Positions 1 through 5,431 of a stretch of 5,431 nucleotides of DNA are shown piece after piece. The stretch is from NCBI RefSeq assembly GCF_943913695.1, contig NZ_CALTZE010000184.1:1-5431 (forward strand), in the 5' to 3' direction. Position 1 is the stretch's first letter, and the number at the start of each line of letters is the position of its first letter. The position numbers and the translations under genes are program-made. The stretch is from an uncultured Marmoricola sp. (GTDB lineage: Bacteria > Actinomycetota > Actinomycetes > Propionibacteriales > Nocardioidaceae). The notes beneath the pieces were generated by a model that saw nothing but the letters and a program-made list of their open reading frames with translations, was not told the DNA's origin and searched no databases.

Positions 1-45
1 CACCGCCTGCACGACGTGGTCGTACGGGCGGTCCGCCGCGCCTGA
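1..45 (+). CDS. 3' end of an unidentified upstream gene (partial)
   Basis: The first reading frame is open from the window edge and ends at a TGA at 43-45, giving the 14-residue tail HRLHDVVVRAVRRA. Codons are nearly all G/C-ending, as in the genes downstream, and the basic tail is compatible with a real C-terminus. The piece is too short to identify. It lacks the C-terminal zinc finger expected of MutM, which is a common smc-side neighbour in Actinobacteria. Another frame across this stretch also stays open until about 115, so the coding assignment itself is uncertain. Confidence 0.35.
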   Translation, partial: HRLHDVVVRAVRRA

Positions 46-80
46 GCGCGCGGCCCGGGGGAGGTGCGCAGGGCGCGGAG

Positions 81-108
81 TTGCCGCTGCCTCCCGAGGC
101 GTGAGACT
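81..108 (+). promoter_or_regulatory. Weak candidate promoter for the microprotein/exporter pair
   Basis: TTGCCG (81-86) resembles a -35 box. GAGACT (103-108), 16 nt further on, keeps the A at position 2 and the T at position 6 that matter most in actinobacterial -10 boxes (TANNNT). A start about 7 nt downstream would fall at the left edge of the palindrome at 114. The -10 match is poor and GC-rich promoters are hard to call by eye, so this is only a candidate. TAGACG at 113-118 is an alternative -10 without a matching -35. Confidence 0.2.
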
Positions 109-113
109 CTTGT

Positions 114-144
114 AGACGGCCCGATCGCGCCGATCCGGCCGTCT
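114..144 (+). repeat. 31-nt near-perfect inverted repeat / hairpin
   Basis: The left arm AGACGGCC (114-121) is the exact reverse complement of GGCCGTCT (137-144). After one C/C mismatch (122/136), GATCG (123-127) pairs with CGATC (131-135), leaving a 3-nt loop CGC (128-130). Thirteen of 15 symmetric positions match. As RNA it would be a long, very stable stem. It is followed by GCGAAACGG and not by a T-run. It could be a U-less terminator for the gene ending at 45, a 5'-leader structure ending 7 nt before the GGAAGG ribosome site of the next gene, or a DNA operator for a dimeric regulator. The sequence does not decide between these. Confidence 0.75.
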
Positions 145-167
145 GCGAAACGGAAGGCTCCACGTTC

Positions 168-377
168 ATGGCCAAGGCGCTTCTCGGTCACTCGACCGTC
201 TCGGACCCTCGAGTGACCCACCGCCTGGCAGGGGAGAACCGTCTGCTGCGCCAGCGCGTCGCCGACCTGGAGGACATGGTGCTGCGGCTGCAGCACGAGA
301 ACGACGCGCTCGCGTCGGTCGCCTCCGCGTCGGTCGACGAGGCGGTCGCACGCGACACCTCCCTCGCCCACTCCTGA
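168..377 (+). CDS. Small leucine-zipper (coiled-coil) protein, 69 aa, function unknown
   Basis: The ATG at 168 is preceded by GGAAGG at 152-157, and the frame ends at TGA 375-377. The protein begins MAKALLGHSTVSDPR, a short N-terminal segment without membrane or secretion signal. A single amphipathic helix follows at about residues 16-50. Leucines sit at 20, 27, 34, 41 and 48, exactly seven apart, and the partner heptad position carries N24, V31, V38 and N45. That is a classic parallel dimeric leucine zipper; buried Asn at this position favours two-stranded pairing in known zippers such as GCN4. The tail (51-69) is Ala/Ser/Asp-rich and probably disordered. There is no basic DNA-binding region before the zipper and no catalytic motif. 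I have an unverified impression that similar short 'MAKALLGH...' proteins occur in other Actinobacteria. It lies 34 nt before the exporter gene and is probably co-transcribed with it. A dimeric cytoplasmic protein or adaptor is an inference; the partner is unknown. Confidence 0.8.
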   Translation: MAKALLGHSTVSDPRVTHRLAGENRLLRQRVADLEDMVLRLQHENDALASVASASVDEAVARDTSLAHS

Positions 378-393
378 CCACCCGCTCCGCCTC

Positions 394-406
394 GTCGCCC
401 GGCGAC
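394..406 (+). other. Small hairpin just upstream of the exporter start
   Basis: GTCGC (394-398) and GCGAC (402-406) form a 5-bp stem with a 3-nt CCG loop, ending 5 nt before the GTG at 412. This is where a Shine-Dalgarno sequence would be expected, and no clear one is visible. The structure may be chance in such GC-rich DNA. It may also mean that translation depends on ribosomes arriving from the microprotein gene upstream. Confidence 0.25.
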
Positions 407-411
407 CGGCG

Positions 412-1668
412 GTGAGGGGTCGGCTGCGCGAGCGCGCGCTGCCGGCTCGCCTCGGCCTCCCCTTCCGCTGGCTGGTCGGGGCCAGCTGGGCGGCCAATCT
501 CGCCGACGGCGTCGCGCTCGCTGCCGGACCGCTGCTGGTGGCCGCCCAGACGCGCGACCCGGCGCTGGTCTCGCTGGCGGTCGTCGTGCAGCAGCTGCCC
601 GGGCTGCTGCTCGGCCTGTACGCCGGCGTGGTCGCCGACCGCGTCGACCGCCGCACCATGCTCGTGGTCTCCGACCTGTGCCGCATCGCGGTGGTGGCGG
701 TGCTCGCCACCACCATCGTGACCGGGTCGGTGTCGCTCTGGGTCGTCCTCGGCGCGCTGCTCCTGCTCGGCATCGGGGAGACCTTCGCCGACACCGGCGC
801 CGGCACGCTGGTGCCGATGCTGGTGGCCAAGCGCGACCTGGGTGTCGCGAACGCCCGCATCATGAGCGGCTTCGTGGTCGGCAACCAGATGATCGGGCCG
901 CCGATCGGTGCCGCCCTGTTCGCGCTCGGCCACGTCTGGCCGTGGGTGCTCCAGGGGCTGCTGCTGGCGCTGGGTTGCGTGCTGCTGCTGCGCATGCGGC
1001 TGCCGTACGGCGCCCAGGGTGGCGGGTCGGCCTCGGGCTCGGTCACCGCCGACGTCCTGGTCGGGCTGCGCTGGGTGCGCCACCACGCCGCCGTGCGCAC
1101 CCTGGTGCTGACGATCCTGGTCTTCAACGTGACCTTCGGGGCGGCCTTCTCGGTGCTGGTGCTCTACGCCCTGGAGCGGCTCGGTCTCGGTGAGGTGGGC
1201 TTCGGTCTCCTCACCACGGCGATGGCTGCGGGCGGGCTGCTGGGGACGGCGGTCTACATTTGGCTCGAGCGCCGGCTCCCGCTCGGTGTGATCATGCGGG
1301 CCGGGCTGCTGATCGAGACGCTGACCCACCTGGCGCTGGCGCTCACGACGGTGCCGGCGGTGGCCTTCGCGGTCATGTTCGTCTTCGGCGCGCACGCCTT
1401 CGTGTGGGGCACGACCTCGCAGTCGGTGCGCCAGCGCGCCGTACCGATGCAGATGCAGGGCCGGGTCAACAGTGTCGACCGGATCTGCAGCCAGGGCGGC
1501 TTCGCCGTCGGCGCCCTGCTGGGAGGGGGGATCGCCTCGGTGGCCGGGGTGGTGGCGCCGTTCTGGTTCGGCTTCGTCGGCTCGGCCGTCTTCCTCGTGC
1601 TGCTGTGGCGCCGGCTCCTCGACGTCGCCCACGCCGACGGGGCGACCCTGGCGGCAGATCCCGGCTGA
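412..1668 (+). CDS. MFS transporter, drug/siderophore-exporter type (MFS_3/EntS-like), 418 aa
   Basis: This is an integral membrane protein expected to export a small molecule in exchange for protons; the substrate cannot be read from sequence. About 12 hydrophobic segments are visible, roughly at residues 20-45, 51-73, 82-103, 106-128, 149-172, 176-195, 228-252, 262-284, 292-312, 314-335, 362-382 and 383-401. The family's motif A lies between helices 2 and 3 (GVVADRVDRRTML, 72-84, with D76, R77 and R80/R81). A cytoplasmic linker (about 197-227), rich in Gly/Ser at 203-210, separates the two six-helix halves. The segment VPMQMQGRVNSVDR (344-357) matches the GRVNS-type loop before helix 11 common in enterobactin exporter/macrolide-efflux relatives. 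Length is normal for the family. The GTG at 412 is the best start: no other ATG or GTG lies between the preceding stop and helix 1, although its ribosome site is weak. The short basic N-terminus (RGRLRER) fits the positive-inside rule. It follows the zipper gene by 34 nt, probably in one transcript. Confidence 0.88.
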   Translation: MRGRLRERALPARLGLPFRWLVGASWAANLADGVALAAGPLLVAAQTRDPALVSLAVVVQQLPGLLLGLYAGVVADRVDRRTMLVVSDLCRIAVVAVLATTIVTGSVSLWVVLGALLLLGIGETFADTGAGTLVPMLVAKRDLGVANARIMSGFVVGNQMIGPPIGAALFALGHVWPWVLQGLLLALGCVLLLRMRLPYGAQGGGSASGSVTADVLVGLRWVRHHAAVRTLVLTILVFNVTFGAAFSVLVLYALERLGLGEVGFGLLTTAMAAGGLLGTAVYIWLERRLPLGVIMRAGLLIETLTHLALALTTVPAVAFAVMFVFGAHAFVWGTTSQSVRQRAVPMQMQGRVNSVDRICSQGGFAVGALLGGGIASVAGVVAPFWFGFVGSAVFLVLLWRRLLDVAHADGATLAADPG

Positions 1669-1702
1669 CAGACCGCAGGCCCAGCGCCTCGCACGGCCCC
1701 GC

Positions 1703-1712
1703 CTCCCGGGAG
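1703..1712. promoter_or_regulatory. 10-bp palindrome CTCCCGGGAG at the smc promoter
   Basis: CTCCCGGGAG is perfectly self-complementary and ends 17 nt before the TAGGGT box, so it overlaps the position where a -35 box would lie. It could be an operator half-covering the promoter, or chance, since short GC palindromes are common in such DNA. No regulator is recognisable from this motif alone. Confidence 0.3.
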
Positions 1713-1729
1713 TTGCGGGTGGTCGTGGG

Positions 1730-1735
1730 TAGGGT
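1730..1735 (+). promoter_or_regulatory. Candidate -10 box (TAGGGT) of an smc promoter
   Basis: TAGGGT fits the actinobacterial TANNNT -10 pattern and lies 57 nt before the smc start. That would give a leader of roughly 50 nt. No good -35 is found at 16-19 nt; the TTGCGG at 1713-1718 is only 11 nt away, too close to pair with it. Many actinobacterial promoters work with a -10 alone, so a separate smc promoter is plausible but unproven. Confidence 0.4.
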
Positions 1736-1781
1736 CGCTGGCGCGCTACTTCCCCGGCGTGCGCTGGTCCGACCCGCCGAC

Positions 1782-1795
1782 AGGGAGCCGTCTTG
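1782..1795 (+). promoter_or_regulatory. Ribosome binding site fixing the TTG start of smc
   Basis: AGGGAG (1782-1787) is a strong Shine-Dalgarno match 5 nt before TTG (1793-1795). The next residues HLKSLTLKGFKSF align with the invariant beginning of bacterial SMC proteins, and no ATG or GTG start would preserve this N-terminus. TTG is therefore the real start. Confidence 0.8.
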
Positions 1796-4700
1796 CACCT
1801 CAAGAGCCTCACGCTCAAGGGCTTCAAGTCCTTCGCGTCCGCCACCACGCTGCAGCTCGAGCCCGGCATCACCTGCATCGTCGGTCCCAACGGCTCGGGC
1901 AAGTCCAACGTCGTCGACGCGCTCGCGTGGGTGATGGGGGAGCAGGGCGCCAAGTCGCTGCGCGGCGGCAAGATGGAGGACGTCATCTTCGCCGGCACGA
2001 GCGGCCGGCCGCCGCTGGGCCGGGCCGAGGTCGCGCTGACCATCGACAACACCGACGGCGCGCTGCCGATCGAGTACGCCGAGGTGACGATCAGCCGCAC
2101 CATGTTCCGCAACGGCGGCTCGGAGTACGCCATCAACGGTCACTCCTGCCGGCTGCTCGACGTGCAGGAGCTGCTCAGCGACTCCGGCATCGGCCGCGAG
2201 ATGCACGTGATCGTCGGGCAGGGCCAGCTCGACACGATCCTGCACGCGACGCCGGAGGACCGCCGCGGCTTCATCGAGGAGGCCGCCGGGGTGCTCAAGC
2301 ACCGCAAGCGCAAGGAGAAGGCGCTGCGCAAGCTCGAGTCGACCGAGGGCAACCTGACCCGGCTGGCCGACCTGCTCACCGAGATCCGGCGCCAGCTCAA
2401 GCCGCTGGGACGGCAGGCCGAGGTGGCACGCCGGGCGCAGGTGGTGCAGGCCGAGGTGCGCGACGCCCGCGCCCGGCTGCTGGCCGACGACCTGACCTCG
2501 GCGCGCACCACATTGGAGCAGGAGCTGGCCGACGAGTCCGCGCTGGCGCAGCGGCGCGTGGAGCTGGAGGGGCAGCTCGAGGCGGCCCGCGTCCGCGAGG
2601 GGGAGCTCGAGGAGGCGCTGCGCACCGATCTGCCGGCGCTCGCGCAGGCGCAGGAGACCTGGTTCGCGCTCTCCGGGCTGCGCGAGCGGCTGCAGGGCAC
2701 GGCCGGCCTCGCGGCCGAGCGGGTGCGCAACGCCGCCTCGCTGCCCGCCGTACCCCAGGGCCGTGACCCCGAGGAGCTCGAGGCCGAGGCCGGCCGGGTG
2801 CAGGCCGAGGAGGACGCCGCGCAGGCCGAGGTCGGCACCCACCGCGCCGCGCTCGACCGGGCGCTGGAGTCGCGCCAGGAGGCCGAGGCGGCCGCCGACG
2901 GCGAGGAGCGCCGCATCGCCGAGCTGCTGCGCGCCGCAGCCGACCGTCGCGAGGGCCTGGCCCGGCTCACCGGACAGCTCGGTGGGTTGCGCAGCCGCGC
3001 CGCCGCGGCCGAGGAGGAGCTGGGACGCCTGGGCGAGGCCCGCGAACAGGCACTCGCGCGCGCCGAGCGCGCCCAGCACGCCTTCACCTCGCTGGAGTCG
3101 CAGGTGGCCGGACTCGACGCCGGCGAGCAGGGGCTCGACGCCGAGCACGAGGCCGCGGCCGCCGCGCTGGAGGATCTCGAGTCGCGCTTCGCCAAGCTCA
3201 GCGAGGAGCAGTCCCGGCTCGAGCGCGAGCGCACCGGGCTGGAGGCCCGCAAGGAGGCGCTCGAGCTCGGGCTCTCGCGCAAGGACGGCGCGGGGTCGCT
3301 GCTCGCCGCCACCGAGGAGGTCAGCGGGCTGCTCGGCTCGGTGGCCACGGTGGTGCGGGTGCGCGCCGGCTACGAGGCGGCGGTGGCCGCTGCCCTCGGG
3401 TCGGCCGCCGAGGCGGTCGCCGTGCGTGACCTCGACACCGCACACCGGGCGCTGGACCACCTGCGCACCGGCGACCTCGGCCGCGCGGGCCTTCTCGTGG
3501 GTGGCGCAGTGGACGGCGCAGTGGGCGGCGCCGAGGCGGCGGAGCCCGCGCGCGTCGCGCTGCCCTCGGGGGCGGAGTACGCCGCCGACGTGGTCGAGGC
3601 CCCCGCCGAGGTCACCCCCGCGCTGCGCCGGCTGCTCACCGACGTCGTGGTCGTCGCCGACCTCGCCGCGGCTCGCGCGCTCGTCGAGCGGCACCCCGCG
3701 CTCACGGCCGTCACCCGCGAGGGCGACGCGCTGGGAGCGTGGTACGCCTCGGGTGGCTCCTCGGCCCAGGAGAGCCTGCTGGAGGTGCAGGCGGCCGTCG
3801 ACGAGACCGCCGAGCAGATCACGACCGTCGCCCACGACCTGGAGCGGCTCGGCTTCGAGCTGGGAGCCGTCGAGCGCGAGCGGGAGGAGGCGCGGCGTCG
3901 CGCCGACGTGGCGCTGGCGCGGCTGCACGAGTCCGACGCCACGCTGGCGGCGGTCGCCGAGGAGCTCGGCCAGCACGGCAGCCAGGCCCGCAACGCCCGT
4001 GCCGAGGCCGAGCGGCTGGCCGAGGCGGTCGCGGCGGCCGAGGCCGCGCGCGACCGCGACCTGGAGGGCCTGGCAGCCCTGGAGGAGCGGCTGCAGCAGG
4101 CGGAGCAGGCACCCGAGGAGGAGCCCGACACCACCGAGCGCGACCAGCTGGGCGACGCTGCCCGAGCCGCACGCGCGGCGGAGATGGACGCCCGGCTGGC
4201 GCTGCGCACCGCGGAGGAGCGCGCGCGAGCGCTCCACGGGCGTGCCGACGCGCTGCTGCGGGCCGCACGCGAGGAGCGCGACTCCCGAGCCCAGGCCATC
4301 GCCCGCCGCGAGCAGCTCCTCGCCGAGGGTCGCGCGGGAGAGCTCGTCGCCCGCGCGGCGGCGGTGGCGCTCGACCGGCTGGGTCGCTCGATCGCGGTCG
4401 CCGCCGAGCAGCGCGCCACGATCGAGGCGGCCCGGGCCGACCGCGAGGTCGCGCTGCGCGAGCAGCGGGCGGCGCTGCGCGACCTGGGCCGCGCGCTCGA
4501 CCAGCTGGTCGACGAGAGCCACCGCGACGAGATGGCCCGCACGCAGCAGCGGATGCGCCTGGAGCAGCTCGAGGAGCGCGCCCTCGACGAGCTCGGCCTC
4601 GACGCCGACGCCCTCGTGGCCGACTACGGCCCCGACCAGCCGGTGCCTGACTTCGCCGAGGTGCCCGAGGGCGAGGCGCCGCGCGAGCCGTCGGCCTACG

Positions 4701-5362
4701 ACCGCGAGGAGCAGACCAAGCGGCTCCGCGCGGCCGAGCGGGCGCTGGCCCAGCTCGGCCGCATCAACCCGCTGGCGCTGGAGGAGTTCTCGGCGCTGGA
4801 GGAGCGGCACAAGTTCCTCACCGAGCAGCTCGAGGACCTCCGCAGCACCCGCAAGGACCTCCTCGACATCGTCCGCGAGGTCGACGAGCGGGTCGAGCAG
4901 GTCTTCACCGAGGCCTACGCCGACGTCGAGAGGGCCTTCGAGTCGACCTTCGCGCGACTCTTCCCCGGGGGCGAGGGCCGGCTGGTCCTGACCGACCCCG
5001 ACGATATGCTCGCCACAGGCGTGGAGGTCGAGGCGCGCCCGCCCGGCAAGAAGGTCAAGCGACTCTCGCTGCTCTCCGGCGGCGAGCGCTCGCTGGTGGC
5101 GGTGGCCTTCCTGGTCGCGCTCTTCAAGGCCCGGCCCTCGCCCTTCTACATCCTCGACGAGGTCGAGGCGGCGCTCGACGACACCAACCTCGGCCGGCTG
5201 CTGGAGATCTACGAGGAGCTGCGGGAGAACTCACAGCTGCTCGTCATCACCCACCAGAAGCGCACCATGGAGGTCGGCGACGCGCTCTACGGCGTGACGA
5301 TGCGCGGCGACGGCGTCACCACGGTGATCAGCCAGCGGCTGCGCGAGCAGCAGCCCGCGTGA
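1793..5362 (+). CDS. smc: Chromosome segregation/condensin ATPase SMC, 1189 aa, complete
   Basis: SMC dimerises through its hinge and, with ScpA (kleisin) and ScpB (neither in this window), forms a cytoplasmic ATP-driven ring that extrudes DNA loops and helps separate replicated chromosomes. The N-terminal head (about 1-165) has Walker A GPNGSGKS (31-38), R57 at the position of the arginine finger of Bacillus subtilis SMC, and the Q-loop VGQGQLD (141-147, Q143). An N-arm coiled coil (about 166-500) leads to the hinge (about 500-660, including the glycine-rich segment around 648-656). The C-arm coiled coil follows (about 661-1035), broken by a Pro/acid-rich linker (about 936-970) and the joint GRINPLALEEF (989-999). 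The C-terminal head carries the signature LLSGGE (1093-1098), Walker B FYILDE (1118-1123, catalytic E1123), D-loop ALDD (1127-1130) and H1154 in VITHQ. All ATPase residues are present, the two arms are similar in length (about 335 residues once the linker is excluded), and total length is normal, so the gene looks intact. It uses a TTG start, and its stop overlaps the next gene. Confidence 0.98.
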   Translation: MHLKSLTLKGFKSFASATTLQLEPGITCIVGPNGSGKSNVVDALAWVMGEQGAKSLRGGKMEDVIFAGTSGRPPLGRAEVALTIDNTDGALPIEYAEVTISRTMFRNGGSEYAINGHSCRLLDVQELLSDSGIGREMHVIVGQGQLDTILHATPEDRRGFIEEAAGVLKHRKRKEKALRKLESTEGNLTRLADLLTEIRRQLKPLGRQAEVARRAQVVQAEVRDARARLLADDLTSARTTLEQELADESALAQRRVELEGQLEAARVREGELEEALRTDLPALAQAQETWFALSGLRERLQGTAGLAAERVRNAASLPAVPQGRDPEELEAEAGRVQAEEDAAQAEVGTHRAALDRALESRQEAEAAADGEERRIAELLRAAADRREGLARLTGQLGGLRSRAAAAEEELGRLGEAREQALARAERAQHAFTSLESQVAGLDAGEQGLDAEHEAAAAALEDLESRFAKLSEEQSRLERERTGLEARKEALELGLSRKDGAGSLLAATEEVSGLLGSVATVVRVRAGYEAAVAAALGSAAEAVAVRDLDTAHRALDHLRTGDLGRAGLLVGGAVDGAVGGAEAAEPARVALPSGAEYAADVVEAPAEVTPALRRLLTDVVVVADLAAARALVERHPALTAVTREGDALGAWYASGGSSAQESLLEVQAAVDETAEQITTVAHDLERLGFELGAVEREREEARRRADVALARLHESDATLAAVAEELGQHGSQARNARAEAERLAEAVAAAEAARDRDLEGLAALEERLQQAEQAPEEEPDTTERDQLGDAARAARAAEMDARLALRTAEERARALHGRADALLRAAREERDSRAQAIARREQLLAEGRAGELVARAAAVALDRLGRSIAVAAEQRATIEAARADREVALREQRAALRDLGRALDQLVDESHRDEMARTQQRMRLEQLEERALDELGLDADALVADYGPDQPVPDFAEVPEGEAPREPSAYDREEQTKRLRAAERALAQLGRINPLALEEFSALEERHKFLTEQLEDLRSTRKDLLDIVREVDERVEQVFTEAYADVERAFESTFARLFPGGEGRLVLTDPDDMLATGVEVEARPPGKKVKRLSLLSGGERSLVAVAFLVALFKARPSPFYILDEVEAALDDTNLGRLLEIYEELRENSQLLVITHQKRTMEVGDALYGVTMRGDGVTTVISQRLREQQPA
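3503..3531 (+). repeat. 12-bp in-frame tandem repeat within the smc hinge
   Basis: GGCGCAGTGG occurs at 3503-3512 and 3515-3524, and GGCGC again at 3527-3531, a 12-nt period over about 2.4 copies. It encodes GAVD-GAVG-GAE (residues 571-581), a flexible Gly/Ala stretch inside the hinge domain. The period keeps the reading frame, so copy number could vary without breaking the gene. It looks like a small slippage-derived expansion in a surface loop. Confidence 0.6.
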
Positions 5363-5431
5363 GCGACCGGCCCGGGTGGGCCGGCTACGCCGTGTGGCGC
5401 CGGGCCACGACCCGGTGGGCCGATGTCGACG
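5359..5431 (+). CDS. 5' end of a probable hotdog-fold (4HBT-type) acyl-CoA thioesterase, partial
   Basis: A GTG at 5359-5361 overlaps the smc stop TGA (5360-5362) as GTGA. It opens a frame that runs off the window: 24 codons reading MSDRPGWAGYAVWRRATT then RWADVD. The RWADVD segment (residues 19-24) matches the first conserved block of 4-hydroxybenzoyl-CoA-thioesterase-like proteins (R-W-x-D-x-D, normally followed by a GHVNN stretch). It falls at the usual distance from the N-terminus. The catalytic Asp and the fold-defining helix would lie at or just beyond the cut, so enzymatic function is inferred. Such proteins hydrolyse acyl-CoA thioesters. No separate ribosome site is clear; the 4-nt overlap implies translation coupled to smc. 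This is not ftsY, the gene often found just after smc. Confidence 0.55.
   Translation, partial: MSDRPGWAGYAVWRRATTRWADVD

Larger units (their letters stand above)
46..167. other. Intergenic region before the zipper microprotein gene
   Basis: This 122-nt gap separates the upstream gene tail from the ATG at 168. It contains the 31-nt near-palindrome described separately (114-144). There is also a weaker inverted repeat, GGGAGG at 59-64 against CCTCCC at 90-95. Possible promoter hexamers are TTGCCG (81-86) and GAGACT (103-108) with a 16-nt spacer. The purine-rich GGAAGG at 152-157 lies 10 nt before the ATG and can serve as ribosome binding site. There is no T-run after any hairpin. Confidence 0.6.
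1669..1792. other. Intergenic region between the exporter gene and smc
   Basis: This 124-nt gap contains no ORF that looks real. It holds a 10-bp palindrome (1703-1712), a likely -10 box (1730-1735) and the smc ribosome binding site (1782-1787). After the exporter stop I see only a 4-bp stem (AGGC 1677-1680 with GCCT 1686-1689) and no T-run. There is therefore no convincing terminator, and read-through from the exporter into smc is possible. Confidence 0.6.

Noticed and set aside
1..45. C-terminus of MutM, a common smc-side gene
   Set aside because: The tail lacks the Cys zinc finger that ends MutM proteins, and 14 residues cannot identify another family.
1677..1689. Terminator after the exporter gene
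   Set aside because: Only a 4-bp stem (AGGC/GCCT) with no T-run; far too weak to call.
1713..1735. TTGCGG plus TAGGGT as a -35/-10 pair
   Set aside because: The spacer is only 11 nt, too short for a sigma-70-type promoter. Only the TAGGGT box is kept as a candidate.
166..2136. 656-codon minus-strand open frame opposite the microprotein, exporter and the start of smc
   Set aside because: Its translation is low-complexity (His/Arg/Gln/Pro-rich), it spans three gene boundaries, and it has no family features. It is a composition artefact.
1466..4810. Very long (1114-codon) open frame on the minus strand opposite smc
   Set aside because: It is the antisense shadow of a GC-rich coding sequence with strong third-position bias. 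It has biased Leu/Gly/Arg-rich composition, no recognisable domain, and lies over an unmistakable SMC gene.
2763..4991. 742-codon plus-strand frame inside smc
   Set aside because: Its Ser/Arg/Pro-rich translation is an out-of-frame reading of smc; all conserved SMC motifs lie in the 1793-5362 frame.
5363..5431. Start of ftsY
   Set aside because: The coupled frame reads SDRPGWAGYAVWRRATT then RWADVD, which resembles a 4HBT thioesterase and not the membrane or acidic N-terminus of FtsY.
1..5431. tRNA, rRNA, CRISPR, insertion sequence or phage elements
   Set aside because: No repeat-spacer pattern, no transposase or integrase, and no recognisable RNA gene was seen on either strand. The space outside the genes is under 130 nt per gap.

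Overview
The window is a GC-rich piece of chromosome (strong G/C at third codon positions, GTG and TTG starts) that reads like an actinobacterium. The SMC protein has features I associate with Actinobacteria, such as the N-terminus HLKSLTLKGFKSFASATTL, the GRINPLALEEF stretch and a Pro/acid-rich linker before the C-terminal head. A Nocardioidaceae-type organism is my best guess, but this is inferred from sequence style and not proven.

Layout, all genes on the + strand: (1) a 14-codon 3' tail of an unidentified upstream gene (1-45); (2) a 122-nt intergenic region (46-167) holding a striking 31-nt near-perfect palindrome/hairpin (114-144) and only weak promoter-like hexamers; (3) a 69-aa microprotein (168-377) with a textbook five-leucine zipper; (4) after 34 nt, a 418-aa 12-TM major facilitator superfamily exporter (412-1668); (5) a 124-nt intergenic region (1669-1792) with a plausible -10 element (TAGGGT) and a 10-bp palindrome just upstream of it; (6) a complete 1189-aa chromosome segregation/condensin SMC protein with a TTG start (1793-5362); (7) the first 24 codons of a gene that overlaps the smc stop by 4 nt (GTGA) and begins like a hotdog-fold (4HBT-type) acyl-CoA thioesterase (5359-5431, cut by the window end).

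How they may work together: smc is a housekeeping gene. Its product joins ScpA and ScpB (not in this window) to organise and separate the replicated chromosome. The zipper protein and the exporter probably share a transcript. smc probably has its own promoter and is translationally coupled to the downstream gene. From general knowledge, smc in many Actinobacteria sits between rnc/mutM and ftsY. Here the immediate neighbours are an exporter plus a zipper microprotein on one side and a thioesterase-like gene on the other.

I found no RNA genes, CRISPR arrays, insertion sequences or prophage parts. No clearly undescribed system is evident. The most worthwhile leads are the zipper microprotein and the palindrome in front of it.
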